Shown here: positions 1-8,335 of the stretch, one piece after another | Layout: every line of letters begins with the position of its first letter | Position numbering within the stretch: the first letter of the stretch is position 1 | Origin: Sporothrix humicola | Taxonomy: Eukaryota > Ascomycota > Sordariomycetes > Ophiostomatales > Ophiostomataceae | Assembly: GCA_021396245.1 (NCBI GenBank) | Contig: WNYE01000200.1 | Coordinates: forward strand, 1 to 10,210 | Direction: 5' to 3' | Length of the DNA stretch: 10,210 bases | The notes under the pieces: generated by a model | Databases searched by the model: none | What the model saw: only the letters and a program-made list of their open reading frames with translations | What the model was told of the DNA's origin: nothing | Program-made: the position numbers and the translations under genes

Positions 1-1140
1 TTTTAACTTTTTACTCGTTTAAGTTTTTTTTTTAAATTTAATATTAGTATTTTTTTATTATATTTTATACTATTATTACGATTATTATAAAGTTTTAATA
101 AAAAGACCGGAAAAATATTATATAAACGTTTATACTTTTTAAAAAAAGTTAAACGGTAAGTTTATTTTTTAATTTTCTTTAATACTTAAAATAGTTTAAT
201 AAATTACGTTATAAGTTTTTTATTAATTAAACGTAAGTTTTTTATTAATAAAAGAATTAACTAACCTTTTTTAAAAAATATTAGTTTCTTTTTAACATCC
301 GTATACTTTTTTTATATTACTTTTACTTTTAATAGTTTCTTTTTTACTTTTTTTTAAATTTTATTAAATAAAACTTCTCTTTATATCGTAACGGGCACCC
401 TTTTTAAAAACTCTCCGCCCTCGGAGTATAAAGTAAAATTAAAGTTTATTACTATTAATATTATATACGGCGTTTTATTTATAAAACTATTTACCGCGTT
501 GTTGTAAACGAATTACGTAGTACGTAGTAGTTTAAGTTATAACTCCGGGAAGTTTTCGATATAACTTTTAAGGTATTGTTTTATAATTTAGTTTATAATT
601 TTTATTTAACTATTTATTTAAAGATAAAAGGTTATAAAAAGTCGGCGTTTAATACTTAAGGTTTTATAAATTTAAGTTTAAAAAGCGTTAATAAATAACG
701 AATTACAATCGAAAATAATATTTTTAAAAGGTTTAAATATTAAGAAAATATATTTATTAAAAATAAACGTAAGTTTTACCGTATTTATAGTAATGTGGAT
801 AAAGATAAAAATAATAAATTTTATTAATTTATTTATTACTATTAGTATTAAGTTAATATTTCGATCACTTAAGTGTATAAAGGGTAACCTTATAATAAAG
901 TTAATAGATATTTATTACTACGGTTTTTTTGGGGTTAATAAAGGTTATAAGGTCCCGTACGACTTATAACGTCGAGATTTAAATAGTTAGTAAAAGTAGT
1001 AAAAGTTAATAAATTTTTTAATATTTTTATTAAGGTTACGTTAAAAGAATTTTCGTTGTAGTAATTTAATTATATGTTTTGTTTTAAAATAATTAATAAT
1101 TAAACTGTTATAGTATAAACGGATAATTTTTTTTTTAAAG
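1..1140. repeat. RIP-degraded AT-rich block, little strand bias
   Basis: No gene is visible. Stops, mostly TAA, are dense in the frames I read and ATG is rare. In 1-300 I count 1 CpA+TpG against 28 ApC+GpT. Most surviving C and G sit in CpG, in words such as acg, cgt and ccg. A and T alternate in excess from line to line without a lasting bias. Depletion of CpA/TpG with excess TpA is the known signature of fungal RIP, which acts on duplicated DNA, so this is inferred to be a decayed repeat. The repeat family is not recognisable. A slightly GC-richer patch lies at about 390-430, and a small tandem repeat lies at 514-530. Confidence 0.6.
514..530. repeat. short tandem repeat of a 7-mer
   Basis: The 7-mer tacgtag occurs twice back to back (514-520 and 521-527) and is followed by a further partial tag (528-530). 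It stands out because it is not a simple A/T run. It is too short to imply a function. Confidence 0.5.
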
Positions 1141-2171
1141 TTTCTTTTTTAAGGATAAAAATAAACTTATAGGAATAAAGAAGTTTATTTTAGTTTAATA
1201 ATTAACGTATACTTGGGGGTTTTTTTTTAACTTAAAGAGTTATTTTACTTTTTAAAGGCGTTTTTAATAAAATTTATTTTTAAACTAAATATTAAGAATA
1301 AGTGTTATAAACGGTTTAAAGGCTTTAAGGTTTTTAAGAAAGTCACTTTGTATAGTTTAAACAACGACATTGTGTGGAATAATTTACTTAAGAAAATCTC
1401 TTTAATGGCGGTATATTTAAACGGACTTTTTAAACCATTAATTATAAGTTTCTTTATTTATAAAAATTAAGGTAACGATTATTAAAACGGTGGTTTTTTT
1501 TAGTTTTGTTAACTGGTTACGAAGGAAAAAAAAGTAATTATTGGTGTTTTTTTTATTTTAATAATTAAACTTTTGTAACGGTTTATTCGTAAAATTTTTA
1601 ACCTTTAGTCAATAATTAATAATAAAATTAAATAAGTTAAAATATATATATTAACGGGTTTACCGGTAATTTAATTTAATTTACTGAGTAAAAGTTTATA
1701 AATTAGTATAATTTATAAAGACTTTTATTAAGTGTATAAATTTTTTAAAATAATATTATTATTTTTTAAAAAATATAACGATAATTATAAGTTTTTAATT
1801 AAAAGTTTTATAACGTAATTTTATATTAATAAACTTTTTAAATTAATATATTACAGGGTATTATTTTTTATTTTTATTTTATTAAAATAAAATATTAACT
1901 ATTATAAAAGTAAAAGTATTAATCTTTATACGGATAAAAAAATAAAAATTAAAATAATAAAGGATAAAGGTTTTTTAAAACGTTTTTTTTAAAAAGTTAA
2001 AAACCCGTTATTAATTAAAGTTCCACTCGGTATTACTAAGTTTTTTACCCTCGACTATACCTTTTAAAGTATTTAAGAGTGGTTTAATAAGGTTAGTGTA
2101 CCGGTAAATAAAACGACGATAAAAGTTATAAAACTTTAAGAATACTTATATATTATAATAGGTGACCGGTA

Positions 2172-2199
2172 CGGGTTAGTCCGTAATAACGGTAACCCG
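2172..2199. repeat. bulged inverted repeat (hairpin) in a GC-rich patch
   Basis: Positions 2172-2178 pair with 2193-2199 (7 bp). After a 2-nt bulge (2179-2180), 2181-2184 pair with 2189-2192 (4 bp), leaving a 4-nt loop at 2185-2188. Eight of the 11 pairs are G-C. It sits in a local GC-rich patch inside otherwise about 80% AT DNA. No T-run follows directly, so it does not look like an intrinsic terminator. It may be a remnant of a structured or palindromic part of the original repeat. Confidence 0.6.
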
Positions 2200-4979
2200 G
2201 GCGGGATTTATTTTAACCTCGTTTTTCGTTAAAATATACTTTAAAAAGTTAACTTAGTTATAACTTATAATAAAATTCGTACTTTTCGAAGTTTATAAAT
2301 AGTTATACTTTTCGGAGCTTTTTTAAAATTAAATATAAATGTTTAGTGTATTTTTTTTCGTAATAAAGAATATTAAGATATTATTTAAGTAAGTTATATA
2401 AAATACGTTTAAGTATTTTTCGAAAGTATTATAAATGTAATGTTAAAATATAACCGGTACGTTAATAAAATCGAAAAATAATATTAAATACTCGTAATAG
2501 TTATACCGTATACGGAATATAGTTTTTTACTCGTTACTTTTTTTAATCCGAATACGATAATATGTATTTTTAATATTAATTTTCGAAAAAACGGTAACTT
2601 TTTAAACTTTATTTAAGATTTTTTTAATAAAAAGGAACGTATATTTATTTTTAATAGTTAACTTATTAAGTCCTCGGTAGTTTACGTATAAACGAAACGT
2701 ACTGTTTAACTTAAAAACGAATAAAATAAAAACTTTAACGAGTGATTAAGATTTTTTAATTTAACTTTTTTTAAGTAAGTTATTTAAGTATTTTTTTAAG
2801 ACTTTTAACTTTTTTTATAATAAAGTATAAATGGTATTATGTAAAACTTAAGTGTTTAGTTTTAGTTTAATAATATAGTTTATTTTTTTTTTAGTAAAAA
2901 AAATAACGGCGTTTTTAACCGAGAAAATATTTTAAAAATCTTTAAACTTCGAAAGGAAACCTTAGGGTTTACGACCCTCGTTCTCTTCGTTTTTATTTAA
3001 AAAAGTAAATTTTTCCATTACTTAAAAAGTAAAATAAGTTAAAGTTTTTTGGGTTAACCGAAAAAACTTCGCCGTTTTTATTATAGTAATGTTTTTTTTT
3101 TTAAAGGTAAATAATTAAAATTAGTTGATTAGTTTTAATATAATTTAAAGATTATTTAACCTTAGTATCTTTAAAATAACCGGATTTAACTTATTTCGGT
3201 TAATAGTAATATAATGGTGTATTACCTTTTTAATAACCCCGCGGCCATTAATAAAAATTAATAATACTTTTTAAATATTAAACGTATCGATTTTCGACCC
3301 GTTTACGTTAAAGACTATTAGTACACTTCGCCGGGATTTTTTAAAACCTTTTACTTAAGTAAAAGTAACGTTAATTATATCGTCCGTTGTATTAATATTA
3401 AAATTAACACGGATAAGTTTTTTATTTAATTAACGAATAAAAGTAATAATAAATATTAAAGGTTTTATAAGAGGGGTTAAATGGATAAAAGGGAAACTTT
3501 TTAGTCTTTTTTACTTTTTTTTTTTTTAATTTTTTTAAGTTTCCGTTTACTTATATTTATTAAAGGGTAACTTACCTTTTTTTCGAGTATTTTAAGGTAT
3601 AATGTTTTTTTTATTATAATTATAATAAGTAATAAAGCTTTTATCTTTATATTAAAAGTTAAACGTTTTTTTTAACTAACTTAATTTTAATCTTTTAAAG
3701 TTTTTAAGTAAGTTTCTTTTAGTTTTTTTTCGGTGTTTTTTTTTTACTTTTTTTATTGTAAGTTTTTTTTAAAAAATTTTATTAATTACCCGTTTAATAC
3801 TTTTTAGTTTTTTTTCGGTAAAGTAAACTTAGTTAACTTTTTTTACGACCTTTTTATAAGTTTTTTTTCGAATACTTATAATAGTCTTTAAGGTTAACCG
3901 AATATTTTTATGTAAACGGTAATAAAAAAAATATACCTTTTAAATTTTCGGTAAGGTCGGGAGATACTCTTTTAAGGTTATTAATTTAATATAAAACTTT
4001 AAGGGGTTTTTTTTCGGTTTTTGTTTAATTTTTAAATATTGGTTGAAAGTTTATTAATCGGGTGTACCATCGTTGGTTTACTTTATATTTACTTAACGTT
4101 TAAAACTTTTTTAATTATTTTTTAACCGGATTTTTAAACTTTTTTTTTTAAATTTAATATAGTTTTTGTAAAAGTTTTATTTAAATGTATAAGAATTATT
4201 TATATAGTAAAGTATAATACTAATTTAAATACGATTTTTTTTTTTATAAAAACGGTGATTTAAATTAAAAACCTTTTTAATCTTTTTAAACTATACCGCG
4301 TAAGTTTAAAAATTAATAAAAGACTTTAATTTATTTAGTATTTTAAAAGAAACTATTTTTTTTTTAAAGTACTTGGCCGTTAAATTAAACTCCTTCGAAG
4401 TTTTTAAACTTTAATTTAAGTTATTAAAATCGTTGTTTAAAAAAGATAACGACGAGGATAACAAAGACGACGAAAATTATAAAAATTCTGGGTTTAAAGC
4501 CGGATTATAATTTTACGTTAAAGTTTTTTTTTTTAATTTTACGTTTTTTTTTATTTATTTTTTTACTTTAAAAAAGTTTTTTAAAAGTATTTTTTAATTT
4601 AAAGTTAAAAAATAAGTTAAAGTTATTACTTTTAACTCGACGAAACGTTCGGAAACCTTCGTAGAATTTTTTATCGATTACTCCGGTTACGTTGTTTTTT
4701 ATACGGTTTATAACTTTAATTAAATGGTTAACTATAAAAGTTTTATTATTATTAATTAAACTTTAGTTTATTATAATTTTTTTTTTATTTTTAACTTTTT
4801 TAATAAGTTATTTACGGAAAAGTTAATTGTTTAGGTTTTCACTAAGATTATCGGACTCCGTTATTTCTTTTTTTTTTACTTTACTTTTATTAACCTTTTC
4901 GTTTCGACTTATAGTAAAAGGAAACTCTTAAGTAACTAAAGGGTTAAAAGAGTTACAGACGGCGTTAAAGGTAAGTATA

Positions 4980-5019
4980 GTCGTAGTTGTATTATCCGAA
5001 AGGCGGTTACAACTACGAC
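4980..5019. repeat. perfect 12-bp inverted repeat with 16-nt loop
   Basis: The arm at 4980-4991 (gtcgtagttgta) is the exact reverse complement of 5008-5019 (tacaactacgac). Within the 16-nt loop, 4996-4998 could add three more pairs with 5004-5006. The arms hold five G/C bases and keep a TpG and a CpA, the dinucleotides nearly absent elsewhere. It lies about 200 bp left of the GC island. By-eye chance expectation for such an arm in this composition is below one per window. Confidence 0.65.
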
Positions 5020-5251
5020 GTTCGATAATTTTTCTTTTATTTATAATTATTTTTTTTTTCGAAAGTAACATAAAGAGAAAATTTAAAATTATAACGGTAC
5101 ACTTAAAAATATACTAAGTAAAAAAGAGTAAAAATAAATAATAATATTATAAAAATAGTCAAAGGTGTAAAGTTAAGTGTACGTAAAAACAAAAATTAAT
5201 TTTTATCTTTTTTCCAAAAGTAAAAAGGGAGAAGGCCTGGTCTTTTATAAA

Positions 5252-5334
5252 CGAGGGTCTCCCCTTAGTCTTTTATATTTATATTTATCGAGGCTATGTA
5301 AAAAAAAGAAGGGAGAGCCTTAGGGAGACCCCCG
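5252..5334. repeat. inverted repeat, 9-bp core extended to 11 of 12
   Basis: The core gggtctccc at 5255-5263 is the reverse complement of gggagaccc at 5323-5331. Two further outer pairs (5252-5253 with 5333-5334) follow after one mismatch. The arms enclose about 60 bp of mixed AT-rich and GC-rich sequence. Together with the hairpin at 5399-5423 this makes the island unusually palindromic. It could be the end of a small inverted-repeat element or a structured RNA; nothing decides between these. Confidence 0.55.
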
Positions 5335-5451
5335 GGACCTCTTAGCTTCGGCCAAGGTAGTAGATATGTTGTGTGTGGGCTATTAAAGAAACCGGGCCCC
5401 TTCCGGTTAACGAGGCCGGAAGGCTTTGTGAGGGATTTTGGTATGATATAA
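5302..5451 (+). other. short open frame in the GC island (+)
   Basis: This frame runs 49 codons between the in-frame TAA at 5299-5301 and the TAA at 5449-5451. It is rich in Gly, Pro and Arg and has no ATG near its start; the only upstream ATG (5296-5298) is followed at once by the stop. I recognise no domain. In DNA of about 45-50% GC, a 50-codon open stretch is expected by chance, and an overlapping open frame exists on the other strand. It is listed only because it is one of the few stop-free stretches in the window; it could be a fragment of an exon. Confidence 0.1.
5399..5423. repeat. perfect 8-bp GC-rich hairpin
   Basis: Positions 5399-5406 (ccttccgg) pair perfectly with 5416-5423 (ccggaagg) around a 9-nt loop at 5407-5415. 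Six of the eight pairs are G-C. A gggccc palindrome (5394-5399) overlaps its left edge and a cccggg palindrome lies at 5331-5336. No T-run follows, so a bacterial-type terminator is unlikely. Confidence 0.65.
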
Positions 5452-7373
5452 AAAAATACTTAGTTTATAATAAAAAATTAATAACTATTATCGAAAGGTT
5501 AAAAGAGTAAAAAGTATATTTTAAAAGAATTAAGTACTTTATAACGATTTACTTTGATTATAAAAACTTTATATACTTCGTTAATAATTAACGGTTAAAT
5601 AAACGATAAGTTAAGTAAGTTTAATACTTATTTAAATTTAATATTTGAATAATATATAAAAAAAAATTTAATAATAAAAAAATAAATACTTTAAATAAAC
5701 GAAACGACTATATTAAACTTACATTAATTAAAGTATAAACGGTACTTTAAACGTAAAAAAATAAATTAATAATCTTTAAAACGATAATACGAAAAAGTCT
5801 ATATAATATTATTTAAACAGTATACGAAACACTATCGAAAAAACACTTCGAAATTTAAAAAACTATAAAAAGGTTTTAAAAGTCTTACGACATTACGGGA
5901 TAACACGACGTTATTAAAGACGTAATTAATAAATATAACATTTATAATAAAGTAAAAACTTAAAAACATAAAGTTTACGGCCTTTTACAACTATTATTAA
6001 TCTTTAATCGGCCGTAAGAGTTAATCTTTTAAAATTTAATCGTTAAGTTATTAACGTTAAAAGAATAAGTTATAAAAATAATATACGATAATATTTTAGT
6101 AATCGTGGATAAACTTACGAAGTACGTATACTTTTTACCGTACTACAAGTTTTATATAATAAAAGATTTAACTTATATATTTTTACGGAATATAGTTTAT
6201 AATTACAGGTTATTGAAAAATATTATTAATAATAAAAAAACTACGTTTATAAACAAGTTTTAAACGGAAGTAATAAAGTAACTTTAAGTTAAACGGAAAC
6301 TAAATACCACTTTTTACCTTTAAATAAACGAATAAATAAAAAAAATAAACTAAACGTTTAAATAATACTTATAAACGTACGTTAACTAATAATAGAACAA
6401 CTAAGTTAAATGGTTCCCGTTTACTTAAATTACGTATAACAATATAATATATAACGATACTAAAGTTTTACCGTTTAAAATAAACTATAAGTTTAAACCG
6501 AGAATAAATTATTATTTAAAAAAAAAATTAAACTTTACGACGAATAAAATAATTTAAAAGTTTAAAAAAGTACTTTAAAAAGTAAAAATAAACTTTATTA
6601 AATAATAATAATAAATAAACGTTTAAACTAATAAAAAAAAATTAAAAAATTAATTTTTAAAAATAAAATAAAGTTTATTTTAACCGAAAAAACTTTAAAA
6701 TAAAAAAATTAAATAATAAACTTAATTTTAAACGACTTAAACTATTCGAAGTTACGAAAAAAATTTTAAACTTAATGTATAAACTTAGTTTATTTAAAAA
6801 ATTACGAGTTTACCTACGATTTAATATTTTACTTTTAAAAAAAACGTTAAACTCGGTTAAGTTTTCGAACGAGTAAATATTTAACGAGTTAAAATATAAA
6901 GTAAAAAAAATCGAAGTATATTATAAAATAAAGAAAAAATAACTAAAATATTTAATAAAATAACTAAGTTATAATATTAAAAAAAATACGTAAAAACTTA
7001 TTAGTTATTTTAAAAACTTTTTTTAATTATTAATAATGTATTAACGGTAAAAAGGTTAAAACTTAAGTCGATTATAACCGTACTTTAGTTAAAAAATAAA
7101 ACGACCGATTCGGCGGTAGTTTAAGTCTTTTATGTAACTTAAAAGGTAGTTTACTCTTCTTTAACCTATTAAACCTTGTTTTCGGTATTTTAAGTAACGT
7201 AAACCTCGTTAAAAAACTTTTAACGTTTTAACTCGTAAACCTTTTACTATTAACGAATTCGACGTACACGGGTTACGGCCTCGGCCGCCCGGTTATATAC
7301 CTTTTCGAAAACAATTTTAACGGCCTCCTAAACCTTTAAAAAACACTAAAAGTCAAAGACTTAACGTTCGGTT

Positions 7374-7422
7374 AAAAAAAAAAAAAGTTAAAACGATTAA
7401 AAAAAAAAAAAAAAAAAAAAAA
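7374..7422. repeat. poly-A tracts of 13 and 24 bases
   Basis: A-runs occupy 7374-7386 (13 A) and 7399-7422 (24 A), separated by a 12-base spacer; a further 13-A run lies at 7741-7753. They could be original low-complexity sequence, or pyrimidine-rich tracts of the other strand converted to T by RIP. A retroposon tail is possible but has no supporting target-site duplication that I can see. Confidence 0.7.
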
Positions 7423-7559
7423 TTATTAAAACTTATAACAATACCGCGACCATCGTACTTAACACCTACACAAACGTAAACTTAACAACGACGAATTTAA
7501 CGGGTAAACTTATCGGACCAAATATAGTCTTGATTAAAACGAGTATAACGTAAACACGG

Positions 7560-7607
7560 TATAACGTCGAAATTAAAAAATTTAATAATAATAATAATAT
7601 AACGTCG
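7560..7607. repeat. (aat)5 microsatellite flanked by 10-bp direct repeats
   Basis: Five aat units span 7584-7598. The 10-mer tataacgtcg occurs immediately before the region (7560-7569) and immediately after it (7598-7607), 38 bp apart. It may be a small duplication around a slippage-prone run; no function is evident. Confidence 0.5.
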
Positions 7608-7955
7608 TTAAATAAAACTAATAAATACGGAACGTTTAACGATATAATTAAACATAATAAAAGAAAAAAAAAAACTTTTACCGAATTAATAATAAAAAGT
7701 AAAAAAAATAAGTTATTTATAAAATTTTAAAACGAAATTTAAAAAAAAAAAAAGTTATATTACGAACATAACCCTTACGGCTTTAATAATAAGCCAAAAT
7801 AATATAAACCAACCCCGTAACGGGTATAAAAAATAAATAATACAACCGACGTAAAGTGGCGGTATTAATATAATTAAAAAACAACCTTTTTAAAATATAA
7901 AACAAAAAACAAATTACACTACGACAAAACTAACTAATCAAAAAACAAAACGTTA

Positions 7956-8057
7956 CTTTATATAAAAATAAAATAAAAAGTATAAAACGGTATAAACTAT
8001 AAACAACTTTATACGAAAATAAAATAAAAACCATAAAACTATATAAAGTATAATAAA
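7956..8057. repeat. 51-bp imperfect tandem duplication
   Basis: Unit 1 (7956-8006) and unit 2 (8007-8057) align without gaps at 42 of 51 positions. The nine differences fall in small clusters (unit positions 8-9, 25-26, 34-35, 42 and 48-49). The period is a multiple of three, but the region is not clearly coding. Both copies are equally A-rich, so the duplication may predate the mutation of the block and the copies then diverged. Confidence 0.7.
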
Positions 8058-8160
8058 TATATAAAACTAAAACTTCCTCTTAATAACCTAAATAAAAGAC
8101 TTAGTCGTTACCGATTATTTAAAATATATAATTATATAAACTTATATTCTTATACCCTCA

Positions 8161-8335
8161 TTACATACAATCACCACCTCTTACACGTGTTAAGTATTAT
8201 TCGACCGTTACACTTTATCACTATTTTACAAAAATAAAAACCTTTCCTTTAACTTAATCACTTAGTAAAGACTTTTACTTTATTCTTGGGAAGTGCCTTT
8301 GTAACAGTATTATTATATTTTTTATATTAATAATA
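8161..8335. other. second weakly mutated patch
   Basis: In 8161-8340 I count about 14 CpA+TpG against 26 ApC+GpT (ratio about 0.5), well above the flanking blocks. The left part is C-rich, with several cac words at 8161-8190; the right part has a gggaagtgcc word near 8288-8297. It has no open frame or RNA fold that I can support. It marks the change from the A-rich block to the unskewed block on its right and may be a spacer or element border. Confidence 0.45.

Larger units (their letters stand above)
1141..5220. repeat. RIP-degraded block with + strand C-to-T polarity (T-rich)
   Basis: About 4 kb without a supportable gene. The + strand is strongly T-rich; for example 3481-3540 has about 35 T, 15 A, 7 G and 3 C. 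In 3481-4080 I count roughly 9 TpG but only 1 CpA, so CpA has been erased on the + strand while TpG (CpA on the other strand) partly survives. This is what strand-biased RIP would leave, though an original base skew could contribute. Long T-runs and TAA/TAG stops interrupt all frames read. GC-richer patches that retain CpG lie near 2161-2220, 2965-2990, 3240-3340 and 4930-5020. The parent element, presumably a transposon, was not recognised. Confidence 0.6.
5221..5455. other. GC-richer, weakly mutated island
   Basis: About 235 bp stand out from the rest. I count 12 CpA+TpG against 19 ApC+GpT here (ratio about 0.6), compared with near zero in most of the window, and 5310-5430 is roughly half G+C. 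A gtgtgtg run at 5369-5376 keeps several TpG. RIP is known to spare short or unique DNA, so this is inferred to be a spacer or unique remnant between repeat units. It carries two inverted repeats and an open frame on each strand (given separately). It coincides with the switch from T-rich to A-rich composition. I do not recognise a product, and no tRNA or rRNA fold was seen. Confidence 0.6.
5265..5459 (-). other. short open frame in the GC island (-)
   Basis: Reading the - strand, 64 codons are open from just after a TAA at 5462-5460 to the TAA at 5267-5265. The translation looks fairly natural, with Pro, Gly, Lys and Leu spread evenly and a His-Thr-Thr-Tyr patch. It has no Met start and no motif I recognise. 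It overlaps the + strand open frame almost entirely, so at most one can be real. It could be a remnant of an exon or protein-coding repeat spared by RIP, or simply chance in GC-richer DNA. Confidence 0.12.
7021..7937 (-). pseudogene. possible relict reading frame of a decayed repeat protein
   Basis: One - strand frame can be followed from just below an in-frame TGA at 7940-7938 down to about 7021. I find 16 TAA, no TAG and one TGA (7355-7353) in about 305 codons. Every TAA could be a former CAA changed by C-to-T on this strand, which is the strand the CpA/TpG counts say was mutated. An in-frame ATG lies at 7655-7653. Between 7655 and 7420 the frame has a Cys/Arg-rich patch followed by a Gly-Arg patch and Phe runs from poly-T. 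From 7334 down it is strongly basic (Gly-Arg-rich, then Arg/Lys-rich). Neighbouring frames have a similar stop density, so coding origin is not proven. No family is recognised; a transposon-encoded nucleic-acid-binding protein is only a guess. Confidence 0.18.
5456..8160. repeat. RIP-degraded block with - strand C-to-T polarity (A-rich)
   Basis: The composition is reversed relative to the block on the left. The + strand is A-rich (for example 7861-7920 has about 34 A, 17 T, 7 C and 2 G). In 7381-7980 I count 20 CpA but only 2 TpG, so TpG has been erased on the + strand, meaning C-to-T changes fell on the - strand. In 6001-6300 I count 5 CpA+TpG against 37 ApC+GpT. It contains A-runs of 13, 24 and 13 bases, an (aat)n run, a 51-bp tandem duplication and a CpG-rich patch at about 7260-7330. 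No intact gene is visible; a possible relict frame is given separately. Confidence 0.6.

Noticed and set aside
5320..5325. A ttaggg word that could hint at telomere repeats.
   Set aside because: It occurs once, with no tandem array.
5335..5360. A T-loop-like word when the island is read backwards, suggesting a tRNA.
   Set aside because: There is no pairing T-stem or acceptor stem around it, and it appears only in a non-physical reading direction.
4942..5508. A 12-bp direct repeat, ggttaaaagagt, at 4942-4953 and 5497-5508 on either side of the GC island, as a possible target-site duplication.
   Set aside because: It is low in complexity for this A/T-rich background, is not at the island edges, and has no matching terminal repeats just inside it.
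7270..7290. A GC-rich palindrome in the CpG-rich patch.
   Set aside because: The 5-bp arms leave only a 2-nt loop, and the outer pairing needs a 3-nt bulge, so a stable hairpin is unlikely.
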